A stretch of 64,000 nt of DNA from Flavipsychrobacter sp. (lineage in GTDB: Bacteria; Bacteroidota; Bacteroidia; Chitinophagales; Chitinophagaceae). Shown here one piece after another: positions 16,455 to 24,910 of this stretch. The notes below the pieces were generated by a model. That model was not told where the DNA came from. It saw only the letters and a program-made list of their open reading frames with translations, and ran no database searches. The stretch is from NCBI GenBank assembly GCA_016786665.1, contig JAEUVZ010000076.1, positions 24,363 through 88,362 of the forward strand, read 5' to 3'. The position numbers and the translations under genes are program-made. Within the stretch, counting starts at the first letter, position 1, and each line of letters opens with the position of its first letter.

Positions 16455-16699
16455 CAACTTATCCCTGCATGCCTGCCTGGTGCAAGCCTGCGCTATACAT
16501 TACTATTGTGAAAAAAATGGGGCAGTAAGCTTATAATGAATTGCGTACCACTGAAAAAATGGGAAGGTTAAATTAAGTCATTTTTGAGTATTTTTGAAAC
16601 AGTTCCCCGAATGATATTTTTTAGTGAAAATGCGTTGTATTTATAATAATTTTCACGTTATTGGGTTATTAATTGAAAGGAACGTAAAAACCCCGGAGT
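16455..16699 (+). promoter_or_regulatory. AT-rich divergent promoter region
   Basis: A 245-base AT-rich spacer separates the minus-strand atpZ set from porW. TATTTTTG at 16589-16596 fits the Bacteroidota -7 box for porW, leaving a leader of about 100 bases. No convincing hairpin, tRNA or small ORF is visible. Confidence 0.4.
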
Positions 16700-19600
16700 T
16701 TGAGGTTTAGGATTGGAGTAATTTATATATGTATGTTTTTTGCAAGCCTGCTTGTAGGCTTGCAGGCTCATGCCCAGAAGACGGGCACTAATAAGCGTGC
16801 GCAGCAGATAATGGACTCTACCCGCAAAGCCCAGGAGGCGCTGCGGGCAGCCCAGCAGAAGGAGCGGGAGCGCATAACCGATAGCACCAAGACGGCCCGG
16901 GCACGTATTGCCGATAGTACCAAAGCATCGCGGGAGCGGATAGCCGACAGCGTAGCCAAGGTAAGGGCGCGCAAAGCCGACAGCCTGGCCGACATACGGA
17001 AATATAAAGACAGCAGGCGCTACAGAGACAGCGTAACCCGGGCACGGGAGCGGGTAGCAGACAGTATAAAGCAAGAGCGACAACTGGTACTGGACGCACA
17101 GAAGGCAGAGCGGCAGGCAATAACCGACAGTATAGTAGCGGTGCGCAAAGCGGCCCTGGATAGTACCCGTGCGGTGCAGAAACAGCGGAGCGACTCCCTG
17201 GAACTGGTGCGAAAGTATAAGGAAAGCAAACGATACCGGGACAGCGTGGGTATAGTGCGGCAAAACAGGATGGACAGCATAACGGCGATGCGCAAGCACG
17301 TAAACGATAGCATATCGGCGTACCGGAAGCACCTGACCGACAGCGCCACCGCCTCTCGCAAAGCAATACTGGACAGTACCATGGCTGTGCGCAAAGCCGC
17401 GGCAGATAGTATGACCGCCGCGCGTAAAGCCCGCGCCGACAGCCTGCTGGTAGTAAAGGAAAAGCGCGATAAGCTCCGAAAGCAGGAAGAGGACAAGAAG
17501 ATAAAGAAGATGAACCTGGCCCTGGAGCTGAAGATGAAGAAAAAGCAGTCGGAGTGGACCAATGAGAAAATGCTGAAAAAGAAGTGGTCGGCACCCCGGC
17601 AATTGGTACAGAATACCTTTACCCGCTATAATTATTACTTCAATGCCCGGAATAAAATGGCTGAGGCGCACGCGAATATGGAGCGCGTGGTGCGGGAGAA
17701 TTATGATACGATGATAGCCCTATATCCGTTCAATCCCAACCGGGATTCCTCGCTGATGGCGGCGGATATGGACAGTATCATCAGCAAGGTATCGGTAGGG
17801 ATACAGATACACGACCCTCGCACGAAGTGGGGTGATGACCTCTACCTGCTGCTGGGTGAGGCTTATTACTTTAAAGGAGATTATAAGAACGCATCCATCG
17901 CGTTCCGCTACATAATAGGCATGGACAAGCGGAACAAGAAGAAGAAGGGTAGCAGCGGCGGGTATGCGCGACGCTCGAAAGAACAGGCCTCCATACTGGA
18001 AGAAGATAAAGAAACGGCGCTCGACTTCCTGAAACATAAGAGTGTGAATAACGATGCCATTCTCTGGCTCTCGCGGACATTTACCCAAGCCGGGCAGCCC
18101 GAGAACGGCGAAGCCGTGATAGACCTGGTGGCATCGGACCCGAAATTTCCGGAGAACCTGAAAGGGAAGCTGGCTATGGCGCGCGCCTTCCTGATGCTGT
18201 ACAATAACAACATTAAAGAAGCCTCTGACCAACTGAAGATAGCCGCCAACGATGAATACCTTACAAAAGAGCAGCGTCAGCGGGCAGCCTACCTGAATGG
18301 CCAGATACTGCAACAGGATGGCAACTATGCGGCGGCTACGGAAAGCTTCCAGAAGACACTGGACCTGCACCCGAACATAGACATGGACTTCTATGCCCGT
18401 AAGAACATAGCATTCAACACCATGTACTCCGGCAACGGGCAGGAGCAAGCCATCGCATCGCTGAAAAAAATACTGAAAGACTATAAATACCTCTCGTATT
18501 ACGAACAGGTGTATTACCTGCTGGGACGACTGGCAGCCAACAGCGGCAGCTCTTCGGATGCGATAGCCTACCTGCAGAAGAGTACCGCATCCGCAAAATC
18601 TACAAAGAAGCAAAAGGCAATATCGTTCGCTACCATGGGTAATATTTACTACCGTGAGGGCGACTATATAGCGGCGAAGTCGGCTTACGACAGTTCTGCA
18701 CTGCTGGCAAAGAACGCCCCTGACGACAAAGATGTGATAGAGGCCGTTCGCCGCAGCCAGGCGCTGGATGCCGTTACAGGGCCCTATACCATCATAAAAA
18801 CCCAGGACAGCCTGCTGGCGCTCGCCTCTATGAGCGAGAAAGAACAGCGCGCCGCTGTACGGAAATACCTGAGAGAACTGGAGCGCCAGCGGCAGGACAG
18901 TATCTTTAACGCCGAGAACGCGGGACTGAATAACCTGGTGCAAAATGACAATGTGAATATGCAGCAGGGTGGTGGTGGTGCCGGCTGGTACTTCTCTAAC
19001 CCTACACAGATGAAAAAAGGCCAGTCGGAATTTAAGCGCCTGTGGGGCAATCGCCCGCTGGTAGATAACTGGCGGAGGACCTCGGCTATCGGCTTCGTGA
19101 GCAACGGCGCTAACAATAACAACGATAATGCCGACGAAACATCGATAGACGAAAATGGCGTGGAGCTGGACGCTAACGGCTTCCCTACGGAGCAGAGCCT
19201 GCTGGCCGGCCTCCCCACCACGCCGGAACGCCAGGCCCGCGCGAACAAGCTGATGCAGAAGGCATACCTGGACCTGGGCGATGCCTATGTAATGAACCTG
19301 GAAGATTACCAACTGGCGGGTAAAGCGCTGGATACCCTGGTGGTACGGTATCCGCAGCACGAGGATAAACCGCGGGAGATATACCTGCGCTACATAATGG
19401 CTATGCGCCAGAACAAGATGCAGGATGCACAGCGGTACAGCCAGCAATTGCAGCAGCAGTTCCCTAACAGCCAGTACGCCGCCCTGGTGAAACCCACCGA
19501 AGACGGCAACAACCTCTACAATACCGCACCGGGTAAGGAAGGTGTGGCCAACTACTACGACGCCACCTACAGCCTGCTGCTGCAGCGCCAGTATACCGAA

Positions 19601-20311
19601 GTGCTGGAGCGCATCAAGACGGCCCGCCAGCAATACAAAGACCCCCGCTACGAAAAACGCTTCCGGGTAATGGAAGGGGTGGCACTGGCCGGCTCCGGAA
19701 AGATGGAACAGGCCGATACGCTGCTGCGTGACTTTATAAAAGCCAATGCTACCGATACCTTACGCCCCTGGGCCGAGGCCGTGCTGGAGTACATAGCCAA
19801 AGACAAGCCGAAAACCCCTGTGCCGGATACCGCCAACACAGGCACCGCTAAGCCGCTGCCACAGGTAACCAACACTACCATAAACACCAATACCGACATA
19901 GACGGAAACGTAACGATAGCACAGCCTTCCGGCGAAGTGCCGAAGATATTTGCCTATAAGCCCGAAAAGCAGCACTTCCTGCTCTTCTCGTTCCCCGGCA
20001 TGCAAGGCAGGGCTATGGGCGTGAAGTCGGCCATAGGCGACTTCAATAATTTCCGGTATAAGGAAGAGAGCCTCAGTACCGGCATAGATATGCTGAGCAA
20101 GACCGAAGGCGTGGTGTACGTGAAGAAATTCACCAATGCGGCCAAGGCTAAGGACTACATGACGGCGCTGAGAGCGGCCAGCCAGATATTCCGCGAGTAC
20201 CAGACGAGCGAATACCAGCTATTCATTATTTCGGAAGACAATTACCAGAAACTCCTGTCGGACCACAGTACGCAGGCGTACCTGAATTTCTACAAGTTCT
20301 ATTACAAATAG
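16700..20311 (+). CDS. porW: PorW/SprE-type T9SS tetratricopeptide protein with long helical repeat insertion
   Basis: 1203 residues. A TTG start at 16700 is preferred because it gives a proper signal peptide (Arg2, Arg4, core, cleavage after AHA); the ATG at 16733 would remove the basic end. No lipobox is seen, although PorW is a lipoprotein in some species. Residues 39-257 are an 11-residue repeat array. From ~300 the PorW/SprE core begins: FTRYNYYFNARNKMAEAH, then VGIQIHDPRTKWGDDLYLLL and GEAYYFKGDYKNASIAFRYI, with several TPR units. A final conserved domain (KPEKQHFLLFSFPG ... LNFYKFYYK) closes the protein. PorW links the T9SS motor/trans-envelope parts and is needed for secretion and gliding in model species. 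Confidence 0.88.
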   Translation: MRFRIGVIYICMFFASLLVGLQAHAQKTGTNKRAQQIMDSTRKAQEALRAAQQKERERITDSTKTARARIADSTKASRERIADSVAKVRARKADSLADIRKYKDSRRYRDSVTRARERVADSIKQERQLVLDAQKAERQAITDSIVAVRKAALDSTRAVQKQRSDSLELVRKYKESKRYRDSVGIVRQNRMDSITAMRKHVNDSISAYRKHLTDSATASRKAILDSTMAVRKAAADSMTAARKARADSLLVVKEKRDKLRKQEEDKKIKKMNLALELKMKKKQSEWTNEKMLKKKWSAPRQLVQNTFTRYNYYFNARNKMAEAHANMERVVRENYDTMIALYPFNPNRDSSLMAADMDSIISKVSVGIQIHDPRTKWGDDLYLLLGEAYYFKGDYKNASIAFRYIIGMDKRNKKKKGSSGGYARRSKEQASILEEDKETALDFLKHKSVNNDAILWLSRTFTQAGQPENGEAVIDLVASDPKFPENLKGKLAMARAFLMLYNNNIKEASDQLKIAANDEYLTKEQRQRAAYLNGQILQQDGNYAAATESFQKTLDLHPNIDMDFYARKNIAFNTMYSGNGQEQAIASLKKILKDYKYLSYYEQVYYLLGRLAANSGSSSDAIAYLQKSTASAKSTKKQKAISFATMGNIYYREGDYIAAKSAYDSSALLAKNAPDDKDVIEAVRRSQALDAVTGPYTIIKTQDSLLALASMSEKEQRAAVRKYLRELERQRQDSIFNAENAGLNNLVQNDNVNMQQGGGGAGWYFSNPTQMKKGQSEFKRLWGNRPLVDNWRRTSAIGFVSNGANNNNDNADETSIDENGVELDANGFPTEQSLLAGLPTTPERQARANKLMQKAYLDLGDAYVMNLEDYQLAGKALDTLVVRYPQHEDKPREIYLRYIMAMRQNKMQDAQRYSQQLQQQFPNSQYAALVKPTEDGNNLYNTAPGKEGVANYYDATYSLLLQRQYTEVLERIKTARQQYKDPRYEKRFRVMEGVALAGSGKMEQADTLLRDFIKANATDTLRPWAEAVLEYIAKDKPKTPVPDTANTGTAKPLPQVTNTTINTNTDIDGNVTIAQPSGEVPKIFAYKPEKQHFLLFSFPGMQGRAMGVKSAIGDFNNFRYKEESLSTGIDMLSKTEGVVYVKKFTNAAKAKDYMTALRAASQIFREYQTSEYQLFIISEDNYQKLLSDHSTQAYLNFYKFYYK
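16814..17470 (+). repeat. Hendecad (11-residue) repeat array inside porW
   Basis: Codons for residues 39-257 encode about 18 near-tandem 11-residue units beginning Asp-Ser, such as DSTKASRERIA, DSVAKVRARKA and DSITAMRKHVN. Five units plus a 16-residue variant (DSLADIRKYK+DSRRYR, then DSLELVRKYK+ESKRYR) make a superunit of 71 residues (213 bp) that occurs twice exactly, at residues 39-109 and 110-180. A third copy is modified. Eleven residues equal three helical turns, so a long charged helix or right-handed coiled coil is expected. Confidence 0.85.
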
Positions 20312-20430
20312 CGTTAGCGGCGGGCTGAATACTTCCCGGGTGGCCCCAGCGATACTTTTATCATTTTATTGACGGGTGTTTTTGAACACAAATGCGCTAA
20401 TTTTCGTAAATTAGGATAGGACAATCATAT

Positions 20431-22677
20431 ATGCAGACAGTAACTACGGCCGTATACAACAAGAACGAGGAAGAAGAGAAGAAACTCATATTGCGAGAGT
20501 ACCGCGCCCTGCTACGGGCCCTGAAGCAACGGATAAAAAAAGGAGATAAGCGGCTCATCCGCCGGGCCTTTGAAATATCGGTGGACGCGCATAAAGATAT
20601 GCGGCGAAAATCGGGCGAGCCCTATATTCTTCATCCGCTGGCGGTAGCGCGCATAGTAGTGGAGGAGATAGGCCTGGGGGTAACCTCGTCTATCTGCGCG
20701 CTGCTGCACGATGTGGTAGAAGATACCGAGATAACGCTGGAAGACATAGAGCGGGAATTTGGCGAGAAGTATGTGAAGATAATAGACGGGCTCACCAAAA
20801 TATCGAACGTGGTAGACCTGCGGGCTGATACCACGGTGCAGGCCGAGAACTTCCGGAAAATACTGCTTACCCTGGCGGATGACCCTCGGGTGATATTGAT
20901 AAAAATGGCCGACCGCCTGCACAACATGCGGACGCTGGGCAGCATGAGCCGTGAGAAGCAACTGAAAATATCCTCGGAGACCACGTACATTTATTCGCCG
21001 CTGGCCCACCGCCTGGGTTTGTACGAGATAAAATCGGAACTGGAAGACCTGGCCCTGAAGTACACCCAGCCCGAGGTGTATATGGAAATTGCCAAAGGCC
21101 TGAAAGAAACCAAGCGAGACCGCACCCGATACATTAACGAGTTTATAAAACCTATAAAAGAAGAACTGCAAACGCAGGGGTTCAACTTCGAGATATACGG
21201 CCGGCCTAAGGCGATACACTCTATTTGGAACAAGATGCGCTCCAAACACGTGTCGTTTGAAGAGGTGTATGACTTATTCGCCATACGCATTATTGTGAAA
21301 TCGACACCGGAGCGGGAAAAAGAGGATTGCTGGAAGGTGTACTCGGTAGTGACGAATTTTTATCGCCCCAGCCCCGACCGCCTGCGCGACTGGATAAGCG
21401 TACCGAAGGGTAATGGATATGAAGCGCTGCACACTACGGTAATGGGCAATGGCGGCCGCTGGGTGGAAGTGCAGGTACGCTCGGCACGGATGAATGAAAT
21501 AGCCGAAAAAGGCCTGGCCGCCCACTGGAAGTATAAAGAAGGCGCCCCCAGCCAACAGGAAAGCAAGCTGGATGCCTGGCTGCACCATCTGCGTGACATA
21601 CTGAACAACCCTGATACCGATACGCTTGACTTCCTGCAGGACTTCAAGCTCGATCTGTTTACAGAAGAAATATACATCTACACGCCGAAGGGCGAAATGC
21701 GGGTATTGCCCAAAGGGGCTACCGCGCTGGACTTTGCATTCGATATTCACTCTGAGCTGGGTGCCAAGTGCATCGGGGCTAAGGTGAATTACCGGCTGGT
21801 GCCGCTCAGCCATGTATTGAAAACCGGAGACCAGGTAGAAATCATCACTTCGTCGAAGCAAAAGCCATCGGAAGACTGGCTGAGCTTTGTGACCACCGCC
21901 AAGGCTAAATCGCGCATAAAGTATTACCTGAAGGAAGAGAAGCGCACCATAGCCGAGGATGGCAAGGCGATGGTGCAGCGTAAACTGGACCACATGAAGC
22001 TGCCGGCCTCGCCGCACAACCTTAATGAGCTGTGCCTCTTCTACAAAAAGCCTTCGCTGCTTGATTTGTATTATGGCGTTGCCGTGGGCAGCATAGACCT
22101 GAAAACGATAAAAGAACTGGTGGTTACCGGCGATAAGCTGCACCAGCCGGTGAAGGAAGTAAAGGAAATAAAAGAACCGAAAGAGCCGGGCAAACAGAAA
22201 TCGTCTAAGGCGGGGCCTGAGCTGATCATTTTTGGAGAAAGCTCTGATAAGATAAAATACAAACTGGCGCAGTGCTGCCAGCCCATACCGGGCGATGATG
22301 TATTCGGTTTTATCACCTCAGGAGAAGGCTTGAAGATACACCGCACTGACTGCCCTAATGCCGCGCAACTGCTGGCGCACTACGGCCACAGGGTGGTGAA
22401 GACCAAGTGGGCGAAGAACAAAGAAATCTCGTTCCTTACCGGTGTGCGCATACTGGGGCTGGATGAAGTGGGCATGATACAGAAAATAACCAATGTAATA
22501 TCGAGCGACCTGAATATGAACATGCGCTCTATAAGTATAGAGACCAAAGACGGTGTATTTGACGGGACTATAATGGTGTACGTTCATGACAGGGAGGAAC
22601 TGGATGAACTCTGCCAAAAATTAGCCGCTGTAGACGGGGTAAATAAAATAGAACGCCTGGAGGCCCAGGAAGAGTAG
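20431..22677 (+). CDS. rsh: RelA/SpoT-type (p)ppGpp synthetase/hydrolase
   Basis: 748 residues with the full long-RSH layout. Hydrolase HD domain at ~50-200 (ILHPLAVARI, H93-D94 in LLHDVVEDTE, and MADRLHNMRTL), intact. Synthetase at ~240-370 (GRPKAIHSIWNKM, RLRDWISVPKGNGYEALHTT). TGS at ~410-470 (IYIYTPKGEMRVLPKGATAL). Cys-containing conserved domain (KLAQCCQPIPGDDV, HRTDCPNA). C-terminal ACT domain (~675-748). Both catalytic halves look functional, so it probably makes and degrades (p)ppGpp in the stringent response. It lies 119 bp after porW and 54 bp before the M32 gene. Confidence 0.95.
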   Translation: MQTVTTAVYNKNEEEEKKLILREYRALLRALKQRIKKGDKRLIRRAFEISVDAHKDMRRKSGEPYILHPLAVARIVVEEIGLGVTSSICALLHDVVEDTEITLEDIEREFGEKYVKIIDGLTKISNVVDLRADTTVQAENFRKILLTLADDPRVILIKMADRLHNMRTLGSMSREKQLKISSETTYIYSPLAHRLGLYEIKSELEDLALKYTQPEVYMEIAKGLKETKRDRTRYINEFIKPIKEELQTQGFNFEIYGRPKAIHSIWNKMRSKHVSFEEVYDLFAIRIIVKSTPEREKEDCWKVYSVVTNFYRPSPDRLRDWISVPKGNGYEALHTTVMGNGGRWVEVQVRSARMNEIAEKGLAAHWKYKEGAPSQQESKLDAWLHHLRDILNNPDTDTLDFLQDFKLDLFTEEIYIYTPKGEMRVLPKGATALDFAFDIHSELGAKCIGAKVNYRLVPLSHVLKTGDQVEIITSSKQKPSEDWLSFVTTAKAKSRIKYYLKEEKRTIAEDGKAMVQRKLDHMKLPASPHNLNELCLFYKKPSLLDLYYGVAVGSIDLKTIKELVVTGDKLHQPVKEVKEIKEPKEPGKQKSSKAGPELIIFGESSDKIKYKLAQCCQPIPGDDVFGFITSGEGLKIHRTDCPNAAQLLAHYGHRVVKTKWAKNKEISFLTGVRILGLDEVGMIQKITNVISSDLNMNMRSISIETKDGVFDGTIMVYVHDREELDELCQKLAAVDGVNKIERLEAQEE

Positions 22678-22731
22678 TTTCTGAACCGGGATAAACTGAT
22701 TTAAGCGAATATAAAAGACCTTTTAGTGTAG

Positions 22732-24231
22732 ATGAATACGAAAGAACTGTACTCAGAATATAAAGACATTACCCAGCGTGCGGCAGACCTGAACTATGCT
22801 TCGGCGGTGCTGCAATGGGACCAGGAAGTATATATGCCGCCCAAAGGGTTTCCTTTCAGGGGCAGGCAACTGGCTACACTGGCGGCACAAGCGCATGAAT
22901 GGCTGACCAGCGACAAGTATGGCGACCTGCTGCTGCGCCTTTCTGACGCGGAAGGACTTACCGAAGACGAAGCACACAATGTTCGCCTCAGCCGGGAGGA
23001 CTATGAAAAGAACCGGAAGCTGACCACCGACTTTATAGAAAAAATAACCAACCAGACCAGCGCCAGTTACGATGCCTGGATACGGGCGCGCAAGGAGAAC
23101 AACTACAGCGTATATGCCGGTGAACTAGGCAAGATGATAGCGCTCAAGAAGCAGCAGGCCGACCTCTACGGGTATGAAGGGCATCCCTACAACGCACTGC
23201 TGGATGACTATGAGAAAGATATTTCCGTAGCGGTACTGGACCCGGTGTTTGAGGGGGTACGGGCCAACCTGCCGGGCTTGCTGGATAAGATAAAGGCTAC
23301 TACCCAGGTAGATGACAGCGTGATGGAAGGGAACTATCCGCGCCAGCCGCAATGGGATTTTTCCGTAGATGTGCTGCGGAAGATGGGCTACGATATGGAG
23401 GCCGGCCGCCAGGATATTTCGGAGCATCCGTTTACCACCTCGTTCGCGCCCACCGATGTACGGGTGACCACACGGGTAGACGAGCGCAACTTCGCCTCGC
23501 TGCTGTGGAGCACTATACACGAGGGCGGCCACGCCCTCTACGAACAGGGCCTGCCGGAAGCGCAATACGGTTTGCCACTGGGCGCGGCGGCGTCGCTTTC
23601 CATACACGAATCGCAATCGCGGCTGTGGGAAAACTGTGTAGGCCGCAGTCTTCCTTTCTGGCGTTGTTTCTACCCGATGCTGCAGCAATATTTCCCCTCC
23701 CAACTGAGGGATATTTCGCTGGACGCCTTCTACAAAGCCATGAATAAGGTAGCACCTTCGCTCATCCGCACCGAGGCTGATGAGCTCACATACCATTTTC
23801 ATGTAATGATACGTTATGAAATAGAGAAGTCGGTACTGGACGGCAGCGTGAAGGCGCCTGAACTGGGTGAGGTATGGAATGAACAATACCGTAAGTACCT
23901 AGGCGTTTCCGCGCCCGACGATAAGCAGGGCGTGCTGCAGGATGTGCACTGGTCGCACGGCAGCTTCGGGTATTTCCCTACTTATTCGCTGGGCAGCTTC
24001 TATGCCGCGCAGTTCTTTGAGCAGGCGGAAAAGGAACTGCCGGGGCTGGTAAGTGACATGGAAGCCGGAAGCATGCACGAATTATTGCAATGGCTGCGCG
24101 GCAAGGTGCATGTACACGGACGTAAATACCGATCGGAAGAACTGTGCCAGCGCATTACGGGCAGGGGGCTGGATGTATCATCTTTCCTCCGGTATGCCGA
24201 GCGTAAATATGCCGGCATCTATGATTTTTAG
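22732..24231 (+). CDS. M32 family metal-dependent carboxypeptidase
   Basis: 499 residues, typical of the Taq/Pfu carboxypeptidase family. The zinc motif H263-E264-G-G-H267 sits in IHEGGHALYEQGLP, followed by the family's SLSIHESQSRLWEN motif that supplies the third zinc ligand (Glu), and by DELTYHFHVMIRYEIE. The N-terminus (YASAVLQWDQEVYMPPKG) also matches. No signal peptide, so the enzyme is cytoplasmic and removes C-terminal residues from peptides, except those blocked by proline in known members. It is in line with rsh and a small membrane protein gene 14 bp downstream. Confidence 0.95.
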   Translation: MNTKELYSEYKDITQRAADLNYASAVLQWDQEVYMPPKGFPFRGRQLATLAAQAHEWLTSDKYGDLLLRLSDAEGLTEDEAHNVRLSREDYEKNRKLTTDFIEKITNQTSASYDAWIRARKENNYSVYAGELGKMIALKKQQADLYGYEGHPYNALLDDYEKDISVAVLDPVFEGVRANLPGLLDKIKATTQVDDSVMEGNYPRQPQWDFSVDVLRKMGYDMEAGRQDISEHPFTTSFAPTDVRVTTRVDERNFASLLWSTIHEGGHALYEQGLPEAQYGLPLGAAASLSIHESQSRLWENCVGRSLPFWRCFYPMLQQYFPSQLRDISLDAFYKAMNKVAPSLIRTEADELTYHFHVMIRYEIEKSVLDGSVKAPELGEVWNEQYRKYLGVSAPDDKQGVLQDVHWSHGSFGYFPTYSLGSFYAAQFFEQAEKELPGLVSDMEAGSMHELLQWLRGKVHVHGRKYRSEELCQRITGRGLDVSSFLRYAERKYAGIYDF

Positions 24232-24245
24232 ATAAAAGGTTTTAT

Positions 24246-24740
24246 TTGACCACCGCGATAGTACGATATACGGAGCCACTGGAATTGAAAGAAGTGAGCT
24301 TCCTGCTGGAAAAAGCCCAGCGGGATAAAAAGGTGTACTACAAAATATTCCGGGTGCTGATGATAGCGAGTTTTGTATTCCCGTTCATCGGCTCGTGGTA
24401 CCGGGCGTTTGAGGGGGCACCCAATGCGTTCTCGCTGGGGCGTTTTTTCGTTAGCACGGGTATACTGCTCGCTATTTCGTTTACGGCTATGTGGTTCGCC
24501 TACAAGGTGAACCTGGGCAAACTGCAAGCTGACCTCCGCAGCCGAACCAAAACAGTAGAGACCGCTCATATACTACGCAAGGCATACATGCACCGGAATG
24601 ACGCGTATTACTTTTACATAGCATCGCCCAATAAGATGAGCATACAGGTGAGTAATGAAGATTACCACCGGCTGGATATAGGTGACGAAGTGAATATTGA
24701 ATACTATACTCATTCCAAACTGTACCTGGGTTATTTTTAG
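24246..24740 (+). CDS. Two-pass membrane protein of unknown function
   Basis: 164 residues from a TTG at 24246, 14 bp after the M32 gene; the next in-frame ATG would cut into the first membrane helix. Two membrane segments (~43-62, ~78-100) are followed by a cytoplasmic domain of ~65 residues ending in a small beta domain (YYFYIASPNKMSIQVSNEDY, GDEVNIEYYTHSKLYLGYF). That tail resembles tails found in other two-helix proteins. No family name can be given. Probably co-transcribed with M32. Confidence 0.6.
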   Translation: MTTAIVRYTEPLELKEVSFLLEKAQRDKKVYYKIFRVLMIASFVFPFIGSWYRAFEGAPNAFSLGRFFVSTGILLAISFTAMWFAYKVNLGKLQADLRSRTKTVETAHILRKAYMHRNDAYYFYIASPNKMSIQVSNEDYHRLDIGDEVNIEYYTHSKLYLGYF

Positions 24741-24910
24741 ATTGCGGTGAAGGGTACCAGGCTTCGGGATGAATAAGCCAGCGGATGCAGTACTAAATAT
24801 CTTTCCTGAGAGTTATATACATCAATGCCCGCTGCTGCGATTTTTGCTATTTCGGCAACTTTTAGGCCGGTGGCGGGTTAATATTTCCCTACAACCATTT
24901 ACTTTGTATC

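Noticed and set aside
16814..17470. CRISPR-like or satellite DNA repeat
   Set aside because: The repetition is at protein level with diverged codons; there are no identical direct repeats with equal-length unique spacers.
16658..17671. Minus-strand open frames opposite the porW repeats (337, 258 and 180 codons)
   Set aside because: They arise from the repeated codons of the hendecad array on the other strand; low-complexity Pro/Leu/Ala-rich products.
17720..19633. 637-codon minus-strand open frame
   Set aside because: It lies wholly opposite the well-supported porW core, has no recognisable domain, and looks like a mirror of GC-biased codons.
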